From Dromiciops gliroides (Eukaryota; Chordata; Mammalia; Microbiotheria; Microbiotheriidae), in assembly GCF_019393635.1 (NCBI RefSeq), contig NC_057867.1, positions 51,863,143-51,927,142 of the forward strand: a stretch of 64,000 nt of DNA, read 5' to 3'. A model generated the notes under the pieces. It had not been told where the DNA came from. It saw only the letters and a list, made by a program, of their open reading frames with translations, and did no database searches. Made by a program: the position numbers and the translations under genes. Below are positions 10,546 through 21,471 of the stretch, in pieces (within the stretch, counting starts at the first letter, position 1; each line of letters begins with the position of its first letter).

Positions 10546-12740
10546 TGGATACAAAACTTGGAGCCACCAACCTAATTCCAGATATTTGGACATCCTATTA
10601 GACAGGTACAGCAGAAAGCTGACTGAGGCCCTCCCAACCTCGTGCTTATCTTCTGTAATGACTTCTTGCTCTCATAGGGGGTTTTGGGGGTCACTGACTG
10701 TCTACTTTAGCAGAAAAAGTCCCTTGGTGTACTATTCCCCTTCCATTTTCCTACCTCCCAGCTCGTGGGCCTTTCCCTTCTGAGCCCTCTGAAAGCCAAG
10801 AAGATGTGAATGGGGATAGGGGTGCTGGGGGTGGGGTGGATTGGCTGGAGCTGATATGGCCCATGATGTTGGACACTTGCTAGTTCTCAGCTAGACTCAT
10901 TAGAGTGAGGTGTTCCAGCTGGGAGAGAGAGAGGGAGGGAGGGAGGACTTGATCCCAAGAGTTGCCCTCCTGATTGAATCACAAGAGGGTTCAGAGCACC
11001 CTTATTTGAGGAATTTTCCTTTACTAACCCCCTCTCAAGCGATGCTGATCAGGCATGCCCATTATGTAAGTGTGGTATATGTTGTGCATCTGTTTTTCAA
11101 ATACAGTCAAAATGAAAGTCTCAGCCACTTCCAATTCAGATGTGAAATTAGACTTTATTGAGTTTACAGAAGAAAACAGCAAAGATAGTGTAATAGTATA
11201 TTTAAAGACATAAGCATTACTTAATCTACTTTAAATACATTCTTCAAGCAGGATTCCATTCTCTGTCCAAGAAAAGTGTGCTGAAAACCTTTTATAAATG
11301 ACTCAATTAAAGCAAGCCTACTGCTCTTTGACAGAGTACCCCTGCCTACTGGGCCAACTTAGCTAGGCAAAAAACGGCAAAATGGGCAGCATGGCATAGT
11401 GAAAAACACTCTGGATTTGGCCTCGGTTCATGCCCTGTCCCGTGGCTAACCTAGTGCTCAAGAAATGTGAGTTGCTATTATGTAAGAAGGTGATTTGGGT
11501 GTGAAGGGATTTTTTCTAGTGGAGGGAAGAAAGGAAGGACTGCCCAATTTGTGCCGTTAAAGATACACTGTGCCTTTGGGAGCTCTGTCCCGAGTTGGAC
11601 TGAATTTTGTGAAAAGGCACTTCTATTACAAACATATTTTAACATCTTTAAAAATTACAAAAAAAAAAAAAAGGAAATGAAAAATCCACATAGTAAAGAG
11701 CATAAACGTCTGTTATTTTCTGGCTCAGAGAGCCTCATGTGGAATTTGGTTCTGAACCCAGGATTTTAAATTGAGGAGGACTCAATGGAGATAGAAGTCA
11801 TTTTTTTCTTTTAAACCTAGCAGTAGCAGAAATCATCGAATTCTCTTTTTTTTTCTTGTGTGATGCAAGTGATCTAGAGGCCGGCCATGCCCACCCTCAA
11901 TCGCAGGACCTCCCCGTTCACCTCACATTATGCCTCTGTGTGTGTGTGTGTGGGGGTTTTGGTGTGTGTGTGTTTTAATAGTCTAGAGAAATTGAGGTGC
12001 GAACGGTCAGTGCAGGGCTGGGCCAGAGGGCTTGTGGTAGGACTTGGGGTAGGAAGAAGAAGGGCAGAGTCAAACAACTTGTGTAGTTTTTCAGGGGACA
12101 AGTTTAAGAAAGTGAATTCCTAGGGAATTTGTTGATTTGTCATGCCCAATTGTTTCCAGGATTCCGAAATCTAGGCTTGACTGGACAAGCTTTACTTTGG
12201 ACACATCTCAGTGCTGGTCAAGTGCTAGATGGACAGATGTTGAGTGGGCCTAGGCAGTGCCAAGTTGTCTCCTGTTCAGGTACCCCCAAGAGGCCCTTCC
12301 CAGGAGGGAAAGATTGGACTTGGCTGTCCATTTTTTGTTGTGCAGTCAATGGGAGAGGGATGGTGGGTGACAGGTGCCCATTGTGCTGTGGACAATGCCG
12401 GCTAGGCCTTCAACCGACAGTTAGCTCATGTTGATAACCAGTTGTCTTAGAATAGGGTTTCGACTCCATATTTGGCCAGTAGTTTCAAAATAAACATTGG
12501 AGCTAGCCTTCAGATGACACTGGCCTCTCAGCCATACTTGAAACCCCTTGTACTCTCTTCTGTACACATCTTTAAAGAAACAACTGAGCTGTTCTACTCC
12601 AGAAATTGAGAAATGATTGACCCCCTCATCCTTCAAGAGCTCTCCTAGCACGATGTGTATATACGTTGTCCATCATAGGAAAGCAACTAGCTACACGGAC
12701 ACAAATTCTAATATTTAGCACCTTCATTGTCAAAGAACAT
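10546..12740. other. Intergenic, mostly unique
   Basis: No gene seen. It holds short low-complexity runs (GGGA near 10,930; A-rich near 11,655; TG at 11,936-11,970) and a weak MIR-like trace near 11,390. Confidence 0.6.
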
Positions 12741-12744
12741 TTAT

Positions 12745-13030
12745 AATAGTAACAATATAATAGATAGTAATAGGAATAATAACAGTAATAATAATTCACA
12801 TTTATATAGTGTTAAGGTTTGCAAAGCGCGCTATATACATTAGCTAGCTTGGGCTTCACAAACACCCCTGGGAAGGAGGTGCTAGAGGTGGTACACAGGA
12901 GGAAACAGGCTCAAAAGCAGAGCAGCTACGTGCTTAAGGATATATAGCTAGCAAGTGATGTAAGTGATATTGGGAAGCAGGATTTGAACCCAGGTTTTGC
13001 CTCCGAGTCTGCCATCCTCCTGTAAACAGT
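12745..13030 (-). mobile_element. MIR-like SINE
   Basis: TTCACATTTATATAGTG, GTTTGCAAAGCGCG, GGAGGAAACAGGCTC and GGATTTGAACCCAGG appear in the order of an antisense MIR. Confidence 0.7.
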
Positions 13031-13769
13031 AAAGCCCCTATGATAAGCCATCTTGTTGGCTTCAACCTTCTAGAATGAGAGATATTTAGTAGTCAATGGA
13101 CTGAGCAAACCTTTAGTGACTTTAGAAGTTATCCGATTTCCTGGGGTAGAGTCTCCCCATGACCCCGTGATTCTAAAAGGTGGCAGGGACTGGGGGTGGG
13201 GGGGGGAGGGAGGTCTGTCTCCAGTGATTTGGAAGGCCAGTGCTTTGATAAACCCATCAGAACAGAACAGGTAAGCAGCCCTGAGTTCCGGAGCACCACC
13301 TGCCTACCCACTGCTCAGGCCCAGGCTTGAATGGGAACTGGCCCAAAGTGGAGGGGGCTGTTGGAGCCAGTGTTTAGCTCCCTCCTCCCCCACCTCAGCT
13401 CCTCCAAGCCTTTGCTCAAATAAAGAAGAAAACACGTTTTTCTGGAATATTCCCTCAGCAGCAGGGCTGCTATTTCAAAGCAGAAAAAAACCAAAACCAA
13501 ACCCAACAACCTAAGTATGAGGGGAAATCTTTCTTGATATTTGTGCTTTTTTTTTTGGGGGGGGGAGCTACTGAGCCTTAACTATAGTGGTATAAATGCC
13601 ATCTTTACTTCATGCTAAGAATCGCTGAGAATGTTGCCTTTTGTCCCACTAATCACTATAATGTTTCTACCCCAGGTGGTGGAGCAATCGAAACATTGCC
13701 CAGAGATTTTTGGCAGAGACAAATTATTGAATTATAAGGATCAGAAAGCTGGAAAGATTGTAGCTAGCA
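13031..13769. other. Intergenic, no gene seen
   Basis: Unique sequence with short homopolymer runs (G near 13,196 and 13,557; T near 13,549). I recognise nothing else in it. Confidence 0.5.
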
Positions 13770-13905
13770 TCTTATACAACCCCCTTATCTCACAGATGAG
13801 GAAACTGAGGCCCAGGGAAGAGAAATGACCTGCCCAAAGTCACAGAGGTGACCTTAGGAGAGGCAAGATTGGAACCCAGAGCCTTGGACTCCAAACCTAG
13901 CACTG
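13770..13905 (-). mobile_element. MIR-like fragment
   Basis: GATGAGGAAACTGAGGCCC, then ATGACCTGCCCAAAGTCACA and GATTGGAACCCAGAGCC. Confidence 0.7.
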
Positions 13906-14214
13906 GAAAAAGAGAGTTAGTCCAATCATTCAAATAAATATCTTGGTCATCTAGAGATGACTTTTATAATTGTAGAGACAGCATTTTCAGATAAACTAAG
14001 GGAGCAGAACTCAGTTTGTACCCTTGTAAGCCAATCTTTGGCCAAAAAGGTGGTCTGATTTCATTTGGGGTTGGGGAGATGGGGAGAGTTAGAGCCTCTA
14101 AGGCCTATCACAGCAGGATTTGAACAGGACCCAAAGAGAATCCAGCCAGCTACACTAAATGCATCACACACATCTGGACTGAAGCATCATTTTAGGTTGA
14201 GCAAAGGCAAATAG

Positions 14215-14365
14215 TTTCAGTTCACTGCCCTTCTCTCTGAGTCTCAGTTTTCCCAGTCGCTAAAATGGGTATAATACTTCTATTAGGGGCCTCATGCTTG
14301 TGGTGAAGAGACTGCTTTGTAAGCCCCTGGATGCCATAGAATTATTATTATTATTATTATTCTCA
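14215..14365 (+). mobile_element. MIR-like 3' half
   Basis: Sense. GAGTCTCAGTTTTCCCAGTC and AAAATGGGTATAATACTTC, ending in an ATT repeat. Confidence 0.65.
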
Positions 14366-15117
14366 GAATTTGATGAAAAGAACCATAATTCACTCTCTCA
14401 AACTCCTAAGCCATGCCTACCCTCCCCCTGCCACCTCTATAGATGGCCAGATATGTATGCAAAATTGCCCTTTTTTTCTGGCAACCTGGACACGTAGGTT
14501 GCTGAGAAGCCCTCTACCTTCCCAACTCTGGCTCCCCCTTGGCCTTTGTATATGCTACCTATCCTGCTGTTCCACCTCCCAGACTGCACTCACTTAATTG
14601 CCTTCACATTTCCTCCTCCTTCCTCCCTTCTCCTTTCTCACTTACTGGAAAGGTCATGGGCTTTCAGGTATTTGCAGATCTGTCAGTTTGAGGGTAGCTC
14701 CTTCAGCTCCTGGGTCCCTTGGGGAAGCGTCTCACCCTTGGGGGTGAACCTCAGCTGGTCCTGGGTTCAGGGAAAGGGAGGGCAGGCAGGTGATGTTTGG
14801 GAAGGCAAGTCGCCAATAAGGATGACCAAAGAGGCAAAAAAGCACCAGCCACTGCTATTACAGGGATAGGGAAGAAAAGGAAACCTGGGGGTTCTAAGAG
14901 CCCCAACATAGCTCCCCTCATCACTCTAAGTGGGGACACGACTGTTTTTCTAAGCTTTTTCAAATAGCATGTGCGTCAAAGCGGCTCATACCCAGGCAAA
15001 CTAGAAGCTCTACTATTAGTTATTAAATACAGAATCCTAAATAAAATAGTTTTAACATCTATTCTACTTCCTATATTTGGAACTAATGAGATGCTTAAAT
15101 GTCCTAAGAGGCCAAAA
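14366..15117. other. Intergenic, no gene seen
   Basis: Open frames here are short and without recognisable motifs. Pyrimidine-rich between 14,560 and 14,640. Confidence 0.5.
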
Positions 15118-15290
15118 TATGAAGCCTTAAAAAAGTTATTCTATAGACTCACAAAAGCCTTAAACAAAAAAGAAAGGCGTTGGATAGACTCACAAAAGCC
15201 TTTAAAAAAAATAAAAGAAAGTCATTATAGAGCCTCACAAAAGCTTGAAAAAATAGAAAGCCATCAGACAGCCTCAAAGAATCAGGAGGC
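15118..15290 (+). repeat. Decayed 41-45 bp minisatellite, about four units
   Basis: TCACAAAAGC recurs near 15,149, 15,190 and 15,234, each followed by an A-rich stretch with AGAAAG. Flanking partial units start GCCTTAAAAAAG (15,124) and end GCCTCAAAGAATC. The unit length of 41 and then about 45 bases drifts, so the array is old. Confidence 0.7.
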
Positions 15291-15575
15291 TTGGAAGGGG
15301 CCTCAGAGGCCAGCGATTCCCACTCATTCCGCATGAAAATCCCCTCGATGGGCGGGGGGTGGCTAGCCTTGGCCAAAGCCCTCCAGGAAAGGGGAGCTCA
15401 CTACCTCCCGAGGTAAGCCAGTCTGCTTTGGGGCAGCTCTGTCAGGAAAATCTCCCTGACATCAAATGGAAATCTACCTCTTTGCAGTTACTGTCCAATG
15501 CTTCTAGTACCCCGGGGTGTGTGGGGGGGCAAGTAGACTGCGTCTAAGCCCTCCACATGACAGCCATATTGTGGG
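15291..15575 (-). mobile_element. CR1/L3 LINE 3' end
   Basis: Antisense. CTCACTACCTCCCGAGGTAA, CAGCTCTGTCAGGAAAATCT, CTACCTCTTTGCAGTTACTG and CACATGACAGCC follow the CR1/L3 3' end order. Confidence 0.7.
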
Positions 15576-15669
15576 GAGCACACCCCCTTCACCCAAATCT
15601 TAACTTCTCCAAGGTAAACATCCTTCAACCAATCTTCCGATGATAGAAAATCAAAAGACATATAGCATC

Positions 15670-15865
15670 ATGGATTGAGGGTTGGAAGAGATCTGAGAAG
15701 CCATCTAGTCCAACCCCCTCATTTTACAGATGAGGAAACTGAGGCCTACCGAGGTACAGTGACTTGCCCAAGGTCACACAGCTAGTAAATTGGCAGAGCC
15801 TGTATTTCAATCTGGGTCCCCAGCCCTCCAGATTCAGAACTCTTCCATTATACTAGCTGCCCCGT
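15670..15865 (-). mobile_element. MIR-like SINE
   Basis: CATCTAGTCCAACCCCCTCA, TTTTACAGATGAGGAAACTG, CAAGGTCACACAGCTAGTAA and a terminal CTAGCTGCCCC. Confidence 0.75.
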
Positions 15866-16374
15866 GAAAGCCTGGGAGGCTAAGCTAACTTTTTTTGTGC
15901 TCACCTATTTTCAAATGACAGAATATTGTGTGCAGAAAAACTTCCTAATGTTGTTAGTGATTTTATTGGATCTAGCACATAATTGTTCTGTAATAAAAAA
16001 ATGGCAGCAAAGCTGAATCTTATCAGATCTGAGGTCCTTTTTCTTCGCTTCTCACATGAAAAAGGTCTCTGCTTCAACCAAAAGATCTGTGATGTACATC
16101 TTTCCCATAATTAAAAATTATATTTACCAAAAGAATGAAAACTGAATAAGACTATGGGGAAAAAGGCATGTTAAAATTAAATCACTGGATTTCCACACCA
16201 GCTGAGAATGTCAGGTGCATTGTTAAATGGACCCAAAAGGGTAGATGGGTTGGAAATATGGTTTTGAATTGAGGGTGGTGTGGAAAAGCAAGATGAGCAG
16301 TGTGGCTTAATGGGTAGAGAGGGTCAGCCTTGAAATCAGAAATGCCTCTGACATATACTGGTTGTATGATGGGG

Positions 16375-17020
16375 GCAGGGGGATGGAAAGAGAGAGGTGG
16401 GAGAGCAAAAGAAAGAGAAGGGGCAGAGAAGAGAGAGAGAAGGGGGAGAGAGAGAAGCAGGTGAGAGGAGGGGGAGAGAGAAAGAGGCAGGGGAGAGAGA
16501 AGAGGAGAGAGGAGGGGGAGAGAGAGAGGAGGGGAGAGAGGAGGGGGACAGAGAAAGGCAGAGGAGAGAGGAGCAGGAGAGAGGAGGGGGAAAGAAAGAG
16601 GCGGGGGAGAGAGAAAGGCAGGGGAGAGAGAAAAGGGGGGAGAGGAGGGGGAGAGAGAAGAGGGGGAGAAAGGGGAGAGGAGGGGGAGAGAGAAAGGCAG
16701 GAAAAGAGAGAGGAGGGGAAGAAAGAGGAAGGGAGAGAGAAAGGCAGGGGAGAGAGAAAAGGGGGGAGAGGAGGGGGAGAGAGAAGAGGGGGAGAAAGGG
16801 GAGAGGAGGGGGACAGAGAAAGGCAGGAGAAGAGAGAGGAGGGGAAGAGAGAGGAGGGGAGAGAAAATGGCAGGGGATAGAAAGGAGGGGAGAGAGGGGA
16901 AGGAGAGAGAAAATGGCAGGGGAGATGAGAGAAGAAGGGGACAGAAAAAATCAGGAGAGGGAGAGAAGGGGGAGAGAAAGAGGCAAAGGTAAGAGAGAGA
17001 AGGTGAGGCAGAAAGGAGGC
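16375..17020 (+). repeat. 645-base polypurine tract with an internal 126-base duplication
   Basis: Almost pure A/G on the + strand, built of GGGGGAGAGAG-type motifs with AAAGGCAGG markers. The block starting AAGGCAGGGGAGAGAG at 16,615 is repeated at 16,741. Long open frames on both strands here are by-products of the low complexity. Confidence 0.95.
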
Positions 17021-17184
17021 AGGCAAAGCATTTTTCTGAAATGGTTTTTGGCAGTTGAGTTTTTAAAATAACAAGTGGTTCGATTTCAACAAATGCCTTA
17101 AGAATGTGATTAAAATACAATCTACCTAACTGCGTATTCTCTAGCCAAAAGACAGTCGATCTAGAACAGCTTCCAATACCATAA

Positions 17185-17370
17185 ACAGCTCCAAATCACA
17201 GAATCCCTATCTTGGGTTGGATGGGACCTCCCAGGTTATCCAGTCCAACCCCCCCATTTTACAGATGAGGAAACTGGGGCTTCAGAAAACTTGAGTGACT
17301 TGCCCAAGGTCACACCGCTCCAAAGAGGAGAAGCTGAGATTTGAGCCCAAATCCCGCCCTTTTCTCCTCT
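17185..17370 (-). mobile_element. MIR-like SINE
   Basis: CCAGTCCAACCCCCCCATTT, GATGAGGAAACTGGGGC and CTTGCCCAAGGTCACACC. Confidence 0.7.
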
Positions 17371-18399
17371 GATCAAAAGGTGGGTCATTGGGTGGGACCA
17401 TTTGTTTCCTCAGCTACCTTCTGGGGACAGGCAGCTTGAGGAACAAGATGGCTACACATTAGCAACCAAAGCAGCCATACAGCACCTTTCCTTGCTGTTT
17501 AGCTTCAGAAAGCCAAGAGGAAACTTCAGTCTCTCCCTGGCCCTGTCTGTATGATCACAGATCCCGAGTTCCCCTAGCTTTCCTGGACAGATCCATCCCA
17601 CATCCTCAGGTCCAGCTAGCTAAATGCCACTTCCTTCTTTCCCTCCAGATGCTGACCACTGGCAAAGTGCCCCTCCAGCTGTTCACAGCCCAGCTCCAGG
17701 GCTGTTTACCTCTTTCCCCAGAGGAGCTCCTGTCAGAATCAGTGAGGAGGAATGGATACAGGGCTATGCAAATGATTGAGAACATAGCCAGTGGAGGTCT
17801 AATATCAATAAAGCATGAGTTCTAATGAGATATGGGAATTCCGTAAGGATGGGGCTGGAGGTTGGCAATATTGCCCTATTTTGTGGCCACTAAATTGACC
17901 ATAATCTTCCAGTCGAATTGTCGTGATTTGTCTTTGTCTCCCCCTCCCCCAATTTGATTCGCTTTGGCATGGTCATTGGGGAACCCAGATGATCAGGTTG
18001 ACCTTTTGGGGGCCACTTGACCTCAGAGAGATCAGACCTCTGTGATCGGAACTAGGGACAGTGATGCGCAGACTTGGCCAAAAGGTTTCCCACCCCTGCT
18101 GTATGTAACACAACCTTCTCCTTTATTAACCCAAGGCAAAATCAAGATTTTTGTCAAGGTTTCCCCAAAGCTCTCTCCTTTTCTAACAGAAATGTCCAGG
18201 CTAATTTTGACTGGAAAGGTCTGATTTCCAGCTTGAGATGGGAGCAGAACATCATGGGGCAGTAAACATCCGCCCACTTGCTCCCTCTCTGGCAAACGAG
18301 CAGAACAAGGCCAGGTAACAGTCATTCTGGTTGAAGCAGGCTTGATATGGCATCATCTAGAAACCAATTCCCATCTTTTGGTTGCTTTCCTGTGTATTA
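17371..18399. other. Intergenic, unique
   Basis: No gene or repeat recognised. A TTTATT at 18,122 could serve as a distal AATAAA on the - strand for the GPCR transcript, but it is nearly 2 kb from the stop codon. Confidence 0.5.
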
Positions 18400-18780
18400 G
18401 TGTCCCCACCCACCCACCCAAACTGCTCCAGATGTGGTTTGACAGAGGGGCAGAGGACGAGAGTGCAATGACTCTTCAAGTCCTGAACATGGCCCCTAAG
18501 GTAATTCGTTGTCTCATGTGGAGCTTAGAGTTCCCACTAAAATCCCCATGTCTTTGCCCCAAGAACTGTTGGTTAGCCTCCCCTACCCTCTTGGACTCAT
18601 AGGTGACTTTTCCAGGTGTCAGCTTTGCTAGAAATCTCGAATCCGGTTCCCCAGATTGGATTCTGACCCATCTTTTGGGCTTTTTATCGCCTGACTTTGC
18701 TATACAACATGTTGGTTCCCAGAGTTCGGTGCCAGCTGCAAATTTGCTAAGCATACCATCTATGTGGTGCTATAACATTA
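18400..18780 (-). mobile_element. CR1/L3 LINE fragment
   Basis: Antisense. CCAGATGTGGTTTGACAGAG, GTTGTCTCATGTGGAGCTTA and GTGCCAGCTGCAAATTTGCT match the order of the CR1/L3 3' region. Confidence 0.65.
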
Positions 18781-19338
18781 GTTACTCACCAGGGAATGTC
18801 ATACTTTCCCCTCCGATGTCATTTCAGACTTCCTCCTCTCTCTCTCTCTCCCTTACCTGCTGGGAGCTTGGAGGCTATTAGGAACTCTGCGGGAGGAAGA
18901 AGACAGCTGGGGATGCATGGAAGAGGCCTGGGCGGTCCCTTTGTGGCCAGTGGGCTCCTTACAGTTTGTTTCCCAGTGCTGCCCAGAACTTTCCCTCTCT
19001 CAGTTCAGATTTGTGACTGTGCCGGAATCACACCTGTCACGTTTCCTAATGAGAGTCTCATCACTCTGGTGGGCAGTGAACACAGCACAGGACTTTTGCC
19101 CTATCTTCCAGTTCCCATCAAGGGCTGTCTTAGCTGAAGTGCCTGTTTTTGGAAACAAAAGGGACCGCCAGAGAAGATTTAACTTAGCCATATTTGACCA
19201 TTTAGGTTTGGGGCCTCTCGGTCCACTCATGAGGGGCAAAGGGAGAAACACTGAAAGTGTTGCCCTCTCTGACCTCATTCAAATAGGAAATAGGAGATAT
19301 CTTTCAATGCAGCCCTTTTAGGGCAAGTCTCCAGATTT

Positions 19339-19381
<43 letters not shown>

Positions 19382-20042
19382 GGCATGGCTTTACGCCTTA
19401 CCCGTTCCACAAAAACAAGACAACAGCAAATGGGATGTGATGGTGTGCTTCCCTCCCTCCCCCTGTTCAGTGGACAAGCTTTGTCCACTCTTTCTGATGC
19501 TGCCAGAGCCTCACGGGATCTTCCTGGGATTCCATCCTCACGCTGAGCCTCTGGTCATGACGCAGTGGCCTTCTTCCATGGTGGGCCCATGTGGCCCATT
19601 TCAAAAGCTCTGGAAAGGAAAGTTCACCTGGACTGATGAGTAAGTTTACCTATCTTTCATCTGGCAGGTAATTGTCAGGGGCCTACTGTGGTCCTGGTTA
19701 CTAGAAGTCCTTGTGTTCTCTCCCAGGTGCTCCTAGGGGAACCCAGGCTGACACAATGTAACTGCAGGAGTAGGCCCAAATGCTGAGCACAGTTCTGAGA
19801 TGGAGAGTCAGTCTATGAGGAGCTATCTCTAATAATTTGGTGTTTAAATATCTTGGGGGGGGGTGAAAGTTGGAGGAGTTGGGGAGGGGGGGGACAAAGT
19901 CCTGCTCAGAGTCCCAAAGTTCTTGGCTCACAGCATCAAGTCCCCCCGGGGCCTCCTCCATTCTTAATCAACTAATTTACTTTACAGAGGTAATGAACTG
20001 TTCGGAATTGTCTTTGCCTGGGCCGCGGTGATGGCTGCCCAT
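18781..20042. other. 3' flank of the GPCR gene
   Basis: Mostly unique. No AATAAA was found close to the GPCR stop codon on the - strand, so its transcript end is unknown. Contains a 38-base T run. Confidence 0.55.
19342..19379 (+). repeat. Poly(T)38 tract
   Basis: Thirty-eight T in a row. It could be the poly(A) tail of a minus-strand retrocopy, but the sequence to its right matches nothing I know. Confidence 0.9.
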
Positions 20043-21350
20043 CTAGGATTTCCAGGCCGAGGTCAGGGAGAAGTGCGAAGGCAAAGTCCTGGTCTCGGTC
20101 ATGGTCATGGTCATGGGGAAGTTGTTGTCGGTGCTGGAGTTCCGGCGCCGGAGTGGCCGTCTGCAGAAGAGGCCGAGCAAGGCCATGGTGAGCTCCTTCT
20201 TGATGCTCTTGTGCATGTACCCGTAGGTGTAAGGGTGGAGGCAGCACTGCATGAAGAAGAGCAGGAAGATGCACGAGTTGACCCACGGAGGGGCCACTCC
20301 CACCCCGGCAGAGACGGCAGCCAGCAGGCAGTAAGGGCCGATGCACACGGTGAAGGAGGCGATGATGACGAAGATCACTCGGGCAGCCTTGCAGTGGTAG
20401 GGCTTGGGCTTGGTCCGGCGCTTCCGGGGGCTGTTCTGGAACAGGCGAGGGGTGGGCACGATGGCATCGCCATCCTCCTCCTCCTCTTCCTCACTCGGCT
20501 CTTCTACAGCAATGCTGATGTCCTGCATCGGTTCCCCCAGGCTCCGGGGCCGCATGGGATGCACTAGGGCATTCTGCCTTCGGGCTGCTCGGAACACCAT
20601 CCCATAGCATCCCACCAGGATGGCCGCCGGACACAGGAAGGACAGCAGGATATTCATGGCGGTGTAAGAGGGGCTTGCGCTCCAGAGGACCATGCACAGA
20701 GAGCTATCCTTGTCGAAGATGATCTCCCCCCAGCCCATGGCCGGTGGGACGCTCTGAATCAGACTGAAGACCCAAGTGCCCAGGATGAACATGCATCCCC
20801 ACGAGGTTGTCATCTTGTTGGGATAGGACAGAGGGTAGATGATGGACAGGTACCTGTCGATGGACACCACTATGATCGTGTTGATCGAGGTGTAGGCGAA
20901 GAGGTGCATCAGGGTAACCATGGCCGTGCACAGGCTTTGACTCAGGGGCCAGAAGGAAGGCAGGGAGCCTGCCACTACCCAGGGCATCACCACGGCCGTC
21001 TGGAGCAGATCTGAAATGAGCAGGTTGAGGATGAAGCGGTTGGCAACCTGCAGCAGCTGGGGCTTGCGCCGGAACACAAGCAGCAGCAGGGTGTTGCTCA
21101 GGAGGGAGACGCAGATGAAGGAAGAGATGAGGGAGATCCGGACGATGCAGTGGAAAAGGCTGAGGAGCGAGTGCCCCTCGCTGCCGCTGTCGCTGCCGCT
21201 GCCGCCGCCGCCGCCGCCGCCGCCGCCGCTGCTGTCGCCGCCGCCGCTGCCGTTGCCGCTGCTGATGCAGCCGTGGCCGCTGTCATAACTGCTGTTGCCT
21301 GGATCTCCTGGGAGATGAGTGGAATTAGCGACTTCCTGGGACAGAGACAT
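20043..21350 (-). CDS. GPR101-like orphan GPCR (class A), single exon
   Basis: Intact intronless reading frame of 435 residues for a seven-span plasma-membrane receptor. I start at the ATG at 21,350 (A at -3); an in-frame TTG three codons upstream is less likely. N-terminus: sequons at N9, N19 and N33, then a Gly/Ser tract with nine glycines (42-50). TM1 about 64-93 (N86), TM2 with D114, TM3 with C141 paired to C219, DRY at 165-167, W193 in TM4. The third loop has an acidic run (283-295) and basic RKRR (309-312). TM6 has CIGPY (336-340) instead of CWxP; TM7 has HPYTY (372-376) instead of NPxxY. Helix 8 reads IKKEL, with C396 a palmitoylation candidate. RKPQLLQVANRF, VVSIDRYLSIIYPLSYP and YGYMHKSIKKEL closely follow GPR101 as I remember it, including HPxxY. 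The N-terminus and TM1 differ, so a paralogue is likelier than GPR101. Ligand unknown. Confidence 0.93.
   Translation of the reverse strand: MSLSQEVANSTHLPGDPGNSSYDSGHGCISSGNGSGGGDSSGGGGGGGGGSGSDSGSEGHSLLSLFHCIVRISLISSFICVSLLSNTLLLLVFRRKPQLLQVANRFILNLLISDLLQTAVVMPWVVAGSLPSFWPLSQSLCTAMVTLMHLFAYTSINTIIVVSIDRYLSIIYPLSYPNKMTTSWGCMFILGTWVFSLIQSVPPAMGWGEIIFDKDSSLCMVLWSASPSYTAMNILLSFLCPAAILVGCYGMVFRAARRQNALVHPMRPRSLGEPMQDISIAVEEPSEEEEEEDGDAIVPTPRLFQNSPRKRRTKPKPYHCKAARVIFVIIASFTVCIGPYCLLAAVSAGVGVAPPWVNSCIFLLFFMQCCLHPYTYGYMHKSIKKELTMALLGLFCRRPLRRRNSSTDNNFPMTMTMTETRTLPSHFSLTSAWKS
21201..21227 (-). repeat. GGC codon repeat coding nine glycines
   Basis: Nine glycine codons in the receptor N-terminus, within a longer GCC/GCT-rich stretch at 21,180-21,270 on the + strand. 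It is likely length-polymorphic. The opposite-strand open frame of poly-alanine is a shadow. Confidence 0.9.
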
Positions 21351-21471
21351 GGTTCCCAACTCTTCCTCGTCTCACGTGACTCTTCTGAGTTTTTGTCCGA
21401 TGGAGCGTGATGCGGCCGGTGACGGTCAGATGCCAGAGGAGGCCTTTTCCACGTCCGTTTTCATCTAGGGT
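21351..21471 (-). other. Putative 5' UTR exon of the GPCR gene
   Basis: On the - strand CTCCTTCAG ends at 21,472 and looks like a splice acceptor about 120 bases before the ATG. The exon contains a palindromic E-box CACGTG (21,373-21,378). An upstream donor would lie in the CpG island; AACAG|GTATTC near 22,335 is one option. This is inference. Confidence 0.35.

Noticed and set aside
16182-17120. Open frames of 312, 239 and 224 residues rich in Ser/Leu/Pro or Arg/Glu/Gly
   Set aside because: They read through a polypurine/polypyrimidine tract on both strands in several frames, which is expected of low complexity and not of a gene.
20028-20567. 179-residue frame opposite the receptor
   Set aside because: Shadow of the receptor coding strand, which is GC-rich and short of stops on the opposite strand; no domain.
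21351-21359. Receptor start three codons upstream of the ATG
   Set aside because: The codon there is TTG. The first ATG at 21,350 has a good context and suits a eukaryotic gene.
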